A DNA stretch of 64,000 nt from Crotophaga sulcirostris (taxonomy: Eukaryota; Chordata; Aves; Cuculiformes; Crotophagidae): assembly GCA_013397455.1 (NCBI GenBank), contig VYZB01000523.1, positions 307,641 to 371,640 on the forward strand. The letters run 5' to 3'. The position numbers and the translations under genes are program-made. The stretch's first letter is position 1. Each line of letters starts with the position of its first letter. Below the pieces are notes generated by a model. That model made no database searches. It was not told the DNA's origin and saw only the letters and a list, made by a program, of their open reading frames with translations. Shown here in pieces: positions 49,761-61,487 of this stretch.

Positions 49761-52079
49761 TTAGGATCAAAGGTGAAAGTTCAGAAATCTTTTCAGTTAC
49801 AGAACCATTAAAATGATAAACATTTTTGATCCCAAAGTACACTTCTACTCTAACTGTTCTTTCAGACCCGCATTGACCACACTATAATAGCTGCCAACAT
49901 TTGGTAAGGATTAGCCTTTCATTTAGACAAAAGCAAGCATTCCTTAGCTAAATCAGCACTTTTTGCCATCAGACTCATAAAACCTTTTCACAACACAGAT
50001 TTTCAAGAGAATCCTTTAGGGTTTTAGGATGCTGCTCCTTTTACCAAGTAACAAAATACACCCCAGGGTGTCTCATTGACCGCACTCAGCTGTCCTTTGA
50101 CCTCTGCAATTGTTTAGCCTAACTTCAGGGCCACAGAATCTGCCTCCCCCCCATCAAAAAGGGCTAATGTTGCTTCCTCCTAGCACCTGGCAAAGCAAAA
50201 TCCTAAAGGTTCCCCCCTACCCTTCCAGACTTCTACCATGTTCCAGATGTTACTGAGCAAAAAAAAGGTCCTGCAGACAGGTTTTGGGAACCTGCAAGCA
50301 CCACTCAGAACCTGGGCTGTGGCCATGACCCCCTTGCTCTGCTCAGTGCTGCCCTTGCCCCAGGGATACAATAGGTCATAAAGCAGAAATAGATCTTCAG
50401 CCTTCTGGGTACACTGGCTATTTAAATGCAACAAGAAACTATGCGAGCCAAATATTCTATACCGAGACAAGCCCTCCTCCCATTTAAGAAGTCAGGAAAA
50501 GTAGTGTGAGAATCTCAGTTGGAAGCACAAATCTATCCCAATCATTACAAAGATCTGCATTCTTCTTCCCATTTGTTTTAAACACTTAGAGAGGACAAAC
50601 AAACAAACACACCCCCCCTTCCAGTACATAAAACTTAAATTGAGCTAGTTGCTTAGGTATTTGCACTGCTTCTAAGTAAAACAGCAAAAGAAAATTGTTA
50701 CCGCTTCAAAAGAACTGCCATTAAATAACAAAGTTGACCTCCCTGTGGATTTATTATACAAGATAAAAATGGAAGCAGAAATCAGTCCTCTTTGGTGAGA
50801 GCTCTAATTATTTGAAATGGATTTCAAGATTTTTGGAGATCTCAGATGTTGTACATGCCCGAAGCAAAAATAAAACTGTTATTTACATTCCACGCTGTTC
50901 CTAAAATGCAGTCAATGGTAATGAAAACACAGATGCTGGACAGAAACATACCATGTATTCTCTATTGGGAAAGGCAAGTACAGTACCTTATCAGATTCCT
51001 TTTAACCTATCTGAAATGCAGTCATGATTAAAGGATGCAGCTAATAGTTTGTGATGCTGTGCTGCGAAGTAGTTTAAAACTTCTGAACACCTGAAAAATA
51101 AGAAGAGAGAAAAAAAAATTAGTATAAACTATATGCTGGTACGAGTCACAACAAGCCAACAAAACTTGCCTACCCAAATCTGATCTAGGGGGAAAACTGA
51201 ACTGGGGTGGGGAAAGGAGGATTGACCACTTAAAAAAAGCATCTTTTTGTTTATAGGTATACTTGATTGAAGCTGCATGGCTGCTTCTCTGCATTCTACC
51301 AGAAGTAGAAATACAAGTTTGTAACAGAATCTGCACATTTTTTAGCAATGAAGTCGCTATACGAAGTACTAGCATATCAATATGAGAAACTGAACTGTCA
51401 CAGAAACATACAAAACAGATGATAATGTAGAAGTAATTATTTTACTGTTTGTTTGAAATGAAAGAAACTAAATGAGTAAGCGGTTATCTACACTAAATTG
51501 GAGATCACTGTTCAAAACGAAGTCAGAATTAGCTGGTTACTCTCCTATCTCACATCCATAAAGGTATTTAAGTGAAAACATTTCTAATAAAAATTGCAGC
51601 CTATAGAAGAGAATACAGCTGAAATAGCTCAAAGAATGGCAACAGTGATGTACCAAGCAGCAGGCACAAGAGGAACTCCTAAAATACCTAGGGCTTTACA
51701 GAAAAGTAACATCTGCAAAAAACTTTAAATTAAGTTATCACTGACCGGACTTTGACAAGACTTCCTTAGGCACACAAGCTGGTTTGGTTTCTCAATAGAA
51801 ATGGACAGCATTTTTTGCCAAAAGATTTAAATGAGTTTTCCCTGGTGCTCACAAATGGGATTTTAGGCTTAAAGGTGGGACCACAGCCTTGGGCCTACAG
51901 TCAAAATCAGAGCGAATGCAACCTTTTCAGCCGTACACCCGAAATTCAATACTCGGGTTTTAAAATTAAAAGCAATATATCTTTAAGGTTCGTCCACCTC
52001 CTTCCATTCTTAAAAATCAGTCTGTCTTAACATCACCCTCCTGAGTGGGACTGATGTGTTCTGAGGAAAGATGTTAAAC
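49761..52079. other. Upstream region, nothing recognised
   Basis: Noncoding DNA with an (AAAC)n run at 50595-50608 next to a C run at about 50611-50618. No exon or named transposon is supported. Confidence 0.7.
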
Positions 52080-52450
52080 AACTCTCCTCCCAGGGCCCAG
52101 GGCCCCTCCCCTGAGCTGTGCATCCCGGCCATGCTACCAGGGAATCCATCGCAGGTGGCCAACAAGGTTAACGCGCCGCTCCCGGCCAAACTGTAGGGCT
52201 CTGCCGAGGCTCCAGTGATGGCAGAATGTCAGTAATCCAATTCCAACAGCTCCTGGCTCTGAAATTGCTATTTTTCGGACACGTGCTGAACATTTCACCT
52301 GCTAGTAATGACATTTTTGTATTTTCTTCTAATTACACTCAAAGCTATGACCTTTGGCCCTAGGCCACAGACCTCTATTCAGGCTGCACACATTCTCTTA
52401 AACGCCCTGATCCTTTGTTGTCACTCTCGGTCTTTCATCTATTATTTACA
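52080..52450. promoter_or_regulatory. CpG-bearing candidate enhancer or promoter with a DR1 motif
   Basis: The left part (52090-52280) has several CpGs, including AACGCGCCGCTCCCGGCC. The right part has a CACGTG E-box (52280-52285), a CACCTG E-box (52296-52301), a nuclear-receptor DR1 at 52348-52360 (minus strand GGGCCAAAGGTCA) and a SOX-type CCTTTGTTGTC at 52412-52422. The density of good motifs in a repeat-free block suggests a regulatory role, inferred from sequence only. Confidence 0.3.
52348..52360 (-). promoter_or_regulatory. DR1 nuclear-receptor motif
   Basis: GGGCCAAAGGTCA is two AGGTCA-type half-sites spaced by one base. It matches the type bound by HNF4, COUP-TF, and RXR homo- or heterodimers. 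Occupancy is unknown. Confidence 0.45.
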
Positions 52451-55400
52451 TCCATTGAGAAGAGAGATACTCTACCATTTGTGAAGCTTTAAAGCTTCTA
52501 ATCATCTTAATTTCTTTGCCTTTCAACCAGTGCTTCCCCTTATGGATCAATGCCAATAGTGTGACAAAATAATTTTTCAAGCCAAGATCCTCCTGGACCC
52601 TTCCCAAACCTTGACACACACACTGGGCTGTAAGTGCCTTTTGTCCTGAGCCGGCTGCTTTTGCAAACACAGACCTTTGCTCAGCTTGGGGCGGAGCAGA
52701 GGGGATGGATTTGCTTGTCAGTGGCTTGGGGGCAGTTTTCTTGGGGTTTAGGGTGTGGGGTTTTAACATAATTTTCTTTCTGTTATGTCTAGCTCACTTA
52801 GTCCAGCAAAATCAGAAATACTGTAGTGAATCTTCCCTCTTTTAAAACCATTAAGTACCTTCTGAAATACAAACGGCTACGGATTTTACTGTTTTTACCA
52901 AAAGCTAAACTGCACATGTGCTGGTTTTGTTTTATAGTTACACGCCCACTTGGTACTGACAGATTCACACAAAATATTTAAGAAACACAAAATATGACTA
53001 CAGCTTTTTATGATTATTGGCAGCATTAATTTGTCCTAACCTTACAAAACACAGCAACAAAAATATAATTTCCTCATCTGATGTTTGGATAATCTCCTTC
53101 TGATCTTCCCCTTTTTTTGGAAATGAAGTAGGAAACAATTTTTTGTTGTTTGTTTTTTGGTTTTGGCATTTTTGTCAAGACGCAGAAGATCACAGAATTC
53201 ATCAGCCACCAATCTTCATTTCCCAGACCTGTGGGATCTGCTAACATGTGATCCATCTTGGCTCTTTCTTCCACTACCGCCTGGCTTACTTTTGATTTCT
53301 AACAGCGCTTCCTTGTTGTCTGTCCCCTCTGAAGATCCCCAATCCTCTTGTCTTTTCTTATTTCCACCATTTGCTTCAAACAGCAGTTCACTTGAGACTC
53401 ATCCATCTTACAGTGCCTAAAGTGACAGATGCTCTTAGGAATGACCATACAGCTGAGTGAACAAAAGATAACATCACCTCTAGGAACTCAGGGAGAAATA
53501 CAACTTCAACCCTAAGACAGGGTTGTCCTGACGGACACAGCACCATAAACTTCTCTCAAGTGAAAAAAAAAACAAAACAACTACAGAGAAAAGGAATCTG
53601 ACACAATTAAAGCCAGAAAGAGAATTCTTTCTGTTGCAGCTGTAGTTAGTGGTGTTGATGGCCTTTTTCTTTTCTTTTTTTCCCCCTAACATCCCATGGA
53701 AGAATTTTACCTGTGATGAAAACAAGAGGCATAGAGAAATTTCACACAAAATCCGTCTCAGGATCCCTACAGACTTGAATGGAAGAAGGTGGCACTTTGG
53801 AAGGGTTTCAGCAGCACGTCACTCAAGTCCTTTGTCAAAACACAAACATTACCTTGCTAAAATCTACACATCCTACAGACCAGCTGTTGCTCAGTTAAAT
53901 TCTACAGGAATTCATAATCATGGTGGAAGCCTGTGCCCTTGACGAGTGAAACCGGAGTAAGATTACTTTAATGTCGTGGTTGCTTGATAAATCTGCAATG
54001 TACAAGTAACAGCCCCCCAGTGCTTTGACACTTGAGCACACATCCTTTAAAAAAAATATTAAATTAGAATGATAGATTTTCCAGCCAACACTCACATACC
54101 TCTCTACAGGACAATGTCTCTAAACAAAGATCTGCACTCTATGTCTAATAAGACCCAGGCAAAAAACTGCTGACTTGAAACACACCCAAAATTCTCTATC
54201 CAATCAGTGTAACAGGACTTGTCGAAGAGAGAGGAGCCATGGGCTGTGCCAGAAATCTCTTACTTAGCAAAGGAAAGGTCATATTAGCATCTCCCAGTGA
54301 CATACTTGGAAAAGTGATGCCACAAATGCTGGGGGCCGCTTCTCAACAGTGAGATGCAAATAATTCCTTTCTCTCTCAGCAAAGCTTTAAACAGCATCTC
54401 ATGTTCAGTTTTCAAACACTACAGGAAATAACCATCATTACAGTACAGGAGATTGACAGCATCTGAGTTTAATGGACATAAAAGCTAGAGTTATAAAACA
54501 AAGACCAAGATGGGGGAGGGGGGGGCTGTTAACCAAACGTCTTCTGTTCAGTGTAAAGTCAGGGAAAAATCACAATATGCACTTTAGCCTTATTTATTAA
54601 TTGTATTTAGCCGTATTTATTAATTTGTGATGAGTTACAGTTTTAGGTCCTTATCCTGATCTAGAATCCTTATCTCCCATAGTACGGCCAACAACAAAAC
54701 CACCAGACTATAAATACTGAGGCAAGATATAATAAATACATTTTTAAATACAGGTGATTTTCCTATAGTATCCTACATAGTACCATTTTGAACATCCAGC
54801 ATATGGAAATTAAACTAACAGCCAGTCAAGTTTGGTCCTTACCAAAGGGAACCCCAACTCTCGACCCCACAACACCTTTAGAGTTCCTCTCTTTCTGAGC
54901 CACTGATTGACGTGGCACTGAATGTTCTTATGAAACTCCATTCAATTCGGGAAAACACACATAGGAAACTCTACAGAAGATAATTATTGGTACATGACTA
55001 AGAGAGTTGTATGCAAGACTCTGCTTTCTCTACTTCACATCCCAGCCCGCTCAGTCCACATCGCTCTGGAACCCCAGTCCTCAGCAAGCAGCAGGGCTCA
55101 AGGCATGCTGCAACTATAAGGACAAAAAGCCATGAGAAAACAGAGTTTGGGAGGTTCATAGGCACATTGTGCCATGGTATCTGAAACCAGTTTTTGCCAG
55201 TGACTCTCCTGTATACCCTGTCTCCATGTCTGCGACAACTTCCTGAAGCTCCTTGCAACACAATCAAATCAAAGAAGCAAATAAAGTCTGCAGTTAATTT
55301 CCTCACAGCAAAAATCTTGAAAATATATAAAGTTTCATATGAAAAAGATCTTAGCACCACATGTGGACCAAAAAGTAGTAAACTGTATGTTGGTTTCTAA

Positions 55401-55925
55401 AATCTATACTCTTGGCTTAAATGGGCATCTTATCATACAGGCAGTCCTTACATGTTGTATCTCTAAATATTTATCACGGTAGAAAGAAGTGTTTATAGTT
55501 AATATGCAATCCATCTTCTTCACAGTACTGCTTTTAAACAAGACAAAGTGTGAGGCAAAAGGTCAAAACTACTAGAAAGAGCCCTGAATAAAAAAAAATC
55601 TAACATTAGAACCATTTTGCTACAAGAGACAACGTGTGAAAAAGATTTTTGGAGACAAACTCCCTATGCAATGGGGCAGGCCAAGGGTACTGATTCAAAC
55701 AGTGGTGAACAGTATCATAACTGTTGGTCTTTATTTGTTTAGTAACACCAGACTGCTTTGAAAATCTGTCGTTTAATGAAAGCGACATTTTTTTCTATTG
55801 AAACTGAACATTTTTATATGCACATATGTAAAATTAGTTCAATTTTAACATGGAATAACTGAATTACTGATACTAAACTTACAGGTAACTTCTGTCATTA
55901 CCATTAAGTTATTGACACTGAAACA

Positions 55926-55934
55926 TGACCTTGA
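55926..55934 (-). promoter_or_regulatory. Extended half-site of ERR/SF-1 type
   Basis: TCAAGGTCA is the standard extended half-site for monomer-binding nuclear receptors. A single 9-bp match can occur by chance. Confidence 0.25.
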
Positions 55935-58900
55935 AATGACAGCTCCATTAATGCAAGTCTTACCCGGGAAGGTTTCAAAAAGACCCGATTAAATTAAGTA
56001 CTTTTAAACACAATAGGATCAATATGTATGCAGAGAATGTACACCCCCATGGCAAGTTCTGCTTGCTTGATTGATCAAAAACAAAAAAATCCTGTGGCCT
56101 TCCAGATCTCAGCTGGTGCCAGAAATCCACATAGAAAAAAAAAAAAATCCATCTAAATGAAACTCTGAAAAGGTTTACCCTTCACCAGTCTATTTGCACT
56201 TCAAAAACTCCTTAAGTCCTTTAGCTAAACCCCAGGGTTGAACCATTTCAAAAATGAGAGGGGGATGCCCATGATTTATCTTCCTTCTGTGCTCTGGACA
56301 GAGCTGTAAAATCTGCCTGCTGGTGTGCGTATGTGTTACGGGGTTGCTTTCAGGAACGCTGGTTATTTACCATTTTTAGAAATAACTCTGCCTAGTTCCT
56401 CACCGCCATTTATCTCCTTCAATCAGATGCAAGTACTATTTACAAGGCAAAATTCTGATTCCTGCCCATGGGCATCCAAGCTGATGAAGTTGAATCAGCA
56501 AAACAGGCAAGCATCTGAAATCAGCATTTTAAAGAAAAATACAGCAGCTCTTATTCATCTGTAACAGCTGTTGCCTTAGTGAATGTGTGCTGACGGAACA
56601 TTTGTTTATGAATATCATTTAAGCCTATCCCTTATATTTACCAGTATCAAACACATTTTTAGCAATAAGCCCCGAATAATTTTCCATTTGTAGATAATCA
56701 ATGTGTTAGGTCACCCAGGATGCATTTTTTCAGTCCTCTGTAATTCAAGATACATTACCAATAGAAGGAAAACGGAGATTTCATGGGTCACAAACTTCTG
56801 GGTCACAAGGACCTTCAGTGCTGCTGTCAGCCTAGTAAAACTCAATCAATATACTCCTGCTTTATATGTTCACTATTAAAAACCACGCACCTGAATTTCT
56901 ACAAGATTTTTCCTGAAGTACAAACAGCAACTCAACGACTCTAGTGACATTCTTAACAGAAGTTAATGCTCTGATATTCAGTTAACTTGTTCAAAATAGA
57001 AACACATCTATATACAAGTGGAACATACAGCCCCTACAAACATCACAGATAAATCCTACAGAGTCAACATCGCAGAACAGCACAAAGCGAGGGCACTGAA
57101 ACATGCCTATGTACTTCCATTTTTCTACAGCTTTCTTCGACTCCTACAACCCAACCCTATAAACCACACATCAGTGACAATTCTTATCAGTCTAAATTCT
57201 TCAGACTTGGATAAACAGATAGACTTGCTCTCAAAGTAAATAGTAATCAGAATAGATTCAATATTATCTATTTTTTGCATGGAAAAGGGCCCATTTATTC
57301 CCAAAGGCCTTTCCAGATTTTGCTTTTATCACAGGTTTAGTATCTCCCATTCTAAAAGAGCAGAAATGGATAAAAAATATTTTATGATAAGAAAAATATG
57401 CAGATCCTGCCATTGTAGGCCAAATTGTAATTAGAATAGTGAGGAAGCTTTAAAAACATTGACATTGTGCTTGGTTTTGTGCAAGCTGAATACTGGCCCT
57501 AACAAAACTGCAGGGCTAATCTGAAAAAAAAACCAACCACAACCTAATCACTCTATTAGTCCCCACTCAAATCCACAAGAATACTTAAGTAAGAGGTTGT
57601 GGATATAAGAAGGAATGGTATCTTATCCAGCATCTGACATTCTACTCAACTTAACTCCTCAGAGTCTGAAACTCTCCTCTATTTTAGAAAAAGAGTACAA
57701 GAAATTTTGAGCATGTATTCTCTTTTGATGATATTCTTTTCATATTGAAAAAAAAAAAAGTCTCCGATATCACTACAGATCTGTGTGCTCTTGCATAAAC
57801 TGTAATGGAATATTTACTTGATTATGTCCTTCACTGTTTTGTAAGACTGTGCTGAGGATGCTTCTAAACTTGCATCTACTTCTGGTGCGCTTGCAAAATT
57901 TTATGATTCCAGCTGCAGCCTCATTAGCAAAACACTTCAACCTCCCTACATCTGCCAACATTTGCTATTTTTAAGAGAAAGAATCTTCCCGAAGCTGGGG
58001 GTTTGTGTCTCTCTACTACATCCAGTAGCACCAGGAACAATTTTTATTGTTTTTATTAGTTATTGTAATAAAGAGGCTTTGAGTATTTGTGTAGGCATCT
58101 GTTTTTCCATGTTTATTTACAAAGCCTGAGAAAACCCCAAATGCACTTTCTGATCAGTAGAATTTGGTACTTCTATTTAAAGCAAAATGAATGTCACCAC
58201 AGTCAGGTAAAGCAACTTTAGGAACCAAAGTCCAAGCACACTGGAGAGAAGTTTCATAAAACCGCAAACAGATTGTGGTTTGCTTTCCAAAAAAGAAAAA
58301 AAAAAAGCTGGAAAAACAAAACACAAACAAGAAATACCCTGTGGATTCATTAGCAACCAGGGTGGCAGTCCTTCCTCTAATTCCCTTATAAAAGCCCATG
58401 ACTACCTGCAGAGCCTGGGAGTGCAAATCACATTAGTGAAGCCACCAGATGACCAAAGAAAGCACTGGAGGCCTGGTGAAACCAGTAAACAAAAGGCAGC
58501 ATTCCAACTGAATGCCGCTGCTAGAGTCAGCATTGTAAGATGCTTGGATCTGATAACCCAAAAAGCAGATTAGCTGCGGGCAACAAAAGACTAAAATGAG
58601 AAACAAAGGGGTCATTTTGACACATGAAGAAATCATTTCCATTAAGCCATCTTGAGTTTACTGTGTAGTTATAAAAACTGCTCCTACTTCAAGTGGCATT
58701 TGAAGCAATGAAGCTGTGACACTGCGGCGACTTGGAAAAGCTCCTGAAATAACGCATTCCTGAAGGTAATATAATTTAGAGAGGCAAGCTGGGCTCCTTG
58801 CTGTTGAATCATTAAGACATCTGAAAGGCATAATAATGATTTTTAAATCTGTTGTACAAATTTCAGTTAGAAGACTTAACATGTATTGCTAGGCTTGACA

Positions 58901-59030
58901 AACAGAAGATTCATTAGTTTTATCTGTATTTAAAAGTCTCCTGCAGAGAACGCGCATACCACAAATATTCTCATGCAATTATACAAGAAGGTTGCTTTCT
59001 TTCCCCGTCTCCATCTCCTGCCATGTGTGT

Positions 59031-59046
59031 CTCCCTCCCTCCCTCT
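59031..59046. repeat. (CCCT)n short repeat
   Basis: CTCCCTCCCTCCCTCT is a short polypyrimidine run. Confidence 0.85.
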
Positions 59047-60404
59047 CAACACAGGAAAGGAAAGTGTCACATTATATTCCTTACCAGAAGCTTAACAAAA
59101 GATTTTTATCCTGAAAGAGGTCTGGGTGTACTTTAATCATGAGGACTGAACTGCAAAACTGAGGTAAAAAAAGTCTATAAGCATATGCAGACACTGGAGA
59201 GACAGAAATCAAAACTTCTCAGGTTGAAATTGGAAACTTCGCCAAAATTTTATCCTCTGCAATAAAGCATTCTATATACTCTAAGCCAAAACACATATTT
59301 TTCTTTCTTCACAAGACAGTAAACTGCCCTACTATGAAACACCCACAGGCTAGAAGATATTTCTGAGGAATGCTGTGGCATGCAGAGAACATTTCAGCTC
59401 ACTAGCTGTGCTCTGTGCAGCTCCCACTGCCAGCGTGAGATACAGAAATCTAACACACAGAAAGGGAACAAGCTTTCCTTAAACACAGCACTCCTTATCC
59501 ATTTTTTGCACACATGTAGCAACCAAACCTGTTAACTTCAGTAAGGATGGGATTTCACAGGCATATTCATCCACAGCTAACTGTTCTCCGTGACGAGGGC
59601 AGAGAAAATATACCCAGAAAAAGAGCTAAGTCAAGCCTAAGAGGAACAGCATAAAAGCTGAACCTATGGTTGTGTCCAGATACAAATACATAGCATCCAT
59701 CAACACAGAGATCCTGCTATTAAGGCTCAGCGAAAGGCTTGCCACAAAAAGTTCTGCAAATGCATTCTACTACCCTGATGGCTTACAAAAATACAAAGCC
59801 ATTAAGCACATCTGAAAACGGAAGAGACATAATGCAGACATCTAGTTATACCACACAGACAACCTCCAAGGACATCTGTGCCAACATACTGACACCAGGT
59901 AAAAAACCAAAAAGCAAAACCAGTCCAAAGGTATAGAGTAGATTGTGTGTTCTCCCCTGGTTCCAAACCATTCTCTGGATACTCTGGAGTATCACCACGG
60001 TATCCATGCTGCTCCTAGTATTTTTGCTGTATACATGACCTGGGAAACAAAGAAGGTGGATGGACAGAAGATTGACAGAGTAGAAGTTCCTTTTCTATTT
60101 TTGTGCTTTTAAAGTTATTTTCTTATCCAAAATAGCACTTCAGCATAAACATACCCTCATAATTTCACAGAAGGGAAAAGCAGTGAAAGGTGTAAGGAAC
60201 ATAACTGAGAAAATAGTAGATTTTAAAAAGAAAAATTACTTGTGACCATAATGTGTACATTTATGTACACGTACCTGGAGGCAAAGCACGAGATGCTGTC
60301 ATACATTAGGCTCATCTTCAGTCCCTACACTGAGGTGAAGGAAAAATAAATCAAAGTTCAGAGATTCAGCCTGTTGCAATTCAGAGAAACGCTTCAGTGT
60401 TCCT

Positions 60405-61487
60405 AAATTTGTTCAAGACTTGTTGCTCCAGCTGGATACACTGAAGTCCACAGGGCCCAATGGTATTTATCCTAGGGTACCGAAAAGAGCTGGCCAATGT
60501 CATTGCGGGACCTCTCTCCATGATTTTTTGACAGTCTGGGGAGTCTGGAGAGGTCCCAGTCAACTGGAAATGGCCCAGTTTTCAAGAAGATAAAGAAGGA
60601 AGACCCTGGTAATTACAGGCCTGTCAGTCTCACTTCAGTGTCAGCAAAATGATGGAGAAGGTCATTCTGTGAGTTACTGAAAAACACTTGAGAGACAATG
60701 CAGACATTGGTCATAGCCAGCATAGGCTCATGAGGGGAAAGTCCTGCTTAGCTAACTTATTTTCCTTTCATGACAAGGTCACCCATATAGCTGACCAAGG
60801 GAAGCCAGTAGATGTGGTGTTTTATGGATTTTAGCAAAGCTTTTGCTACTGTCTCTGACAGCATCCTTCAGGACAAAATGTCTAGCACACAGCTAGACAA
60901 GTGCATAATATGTTAGGTGAACAACTGGTTGACGAGTCATTCTCAAAGAATTACAGTAAATATATAAATATATAGTAAATATAGTAAATATGCAGTTTTG
61001 GGCACCTCAGCATAAGAAGGACATTGAACTACTGCAGTCAGTCCAGAGCAGGGTGATCAAGATGGCAAAAGGCCTCAAGGGCAAGACATAAAAGAAGCAG
61101 CTGAAGTCACTTGGCTTGTCCAGCTTGGAGAAGGTTGAAGGGTGACCCCACCACCGTCTACAACTTCAAGGAGGGCAGTGGAGCAGGAGGTGCTGATCTC
61201 CTCTCTCTGGTGACAAGGAATAGGACACAAGGAAATGGAATAAAGCTGCACTAGGGAAAAGTTCCAATTGGATATTAGGAAAGGTTCTTCACTGAGAGGT
61301 GGTCAGTCACTGGAACAGACTCCCCAGGGAAGTGGTCATGGCACCAAGTCTGCCAAGAGCTCAAGGAGCACTGGAGAACACTCTTAGTCATATGGTTTAA
61401 TTTCAGGTGGTCCTGAGAGGAGCAGGGAGTTGGGACTTGATGAGCCTCATGGGTCCCCTCCAACTTGAGATATTCTATGTCTATATT
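60405..61487 (+). mobile_element. CR1 LINE with reverse-transcriptase remnant, internally deleted
   Basis: The left half (60405-60930) translates in broken frames to CR1 ORF2 reverse-transcriptase remnants; the nucleotide landmarks GGCCCAATGGTATTTATCCT and GGCCTGTCAGTCTCACTTC are recognisable. The right half (60995-61487) is the CR1 3' region, with GTTTTGGGCACCTCAGCATA, CCAGAGCAGGGTGATCAAGA and an ending next to ATTCTATGTCTATA. The section normally between them is missing and an AT-rich tandem repeat sits at the junction. Frameshifts and stops show it is dead. Confidence 0.92.
60952..60993. repeat. AT-rich tandem repeat at the CR1 deletion junction
   Basis: The words AGTAAATATATAAATATAT and ATAGTAAATATAGTAAATAT are built from a short AGTAAATAT unit repeated about four times. 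Confidence 0.8.

Larger units (their letters stand above)
52451..60404. other. Upstream region, no genes recognised
   Basis: Noncoding DNA. It contains a monomeric nuclear-receptor motif TCAAGGTCA (minus strand, 55926-55934), a G-rich run at about 54513-54528 and a CT-rich run at 59031-59046. The stretch 58600-58900 is repeat-free and might be conserved. No exon or RNA gene is supported. Confidence 0.7.

Noticed and set aside
54998..55360. 120-codon open frame on the minus strand with a possible acceptor near its middle
   Set aside because: I considered a GREB1L leader exon or small gene, but the protein resembles nothing known and there is no supporting donor or promoter signal.
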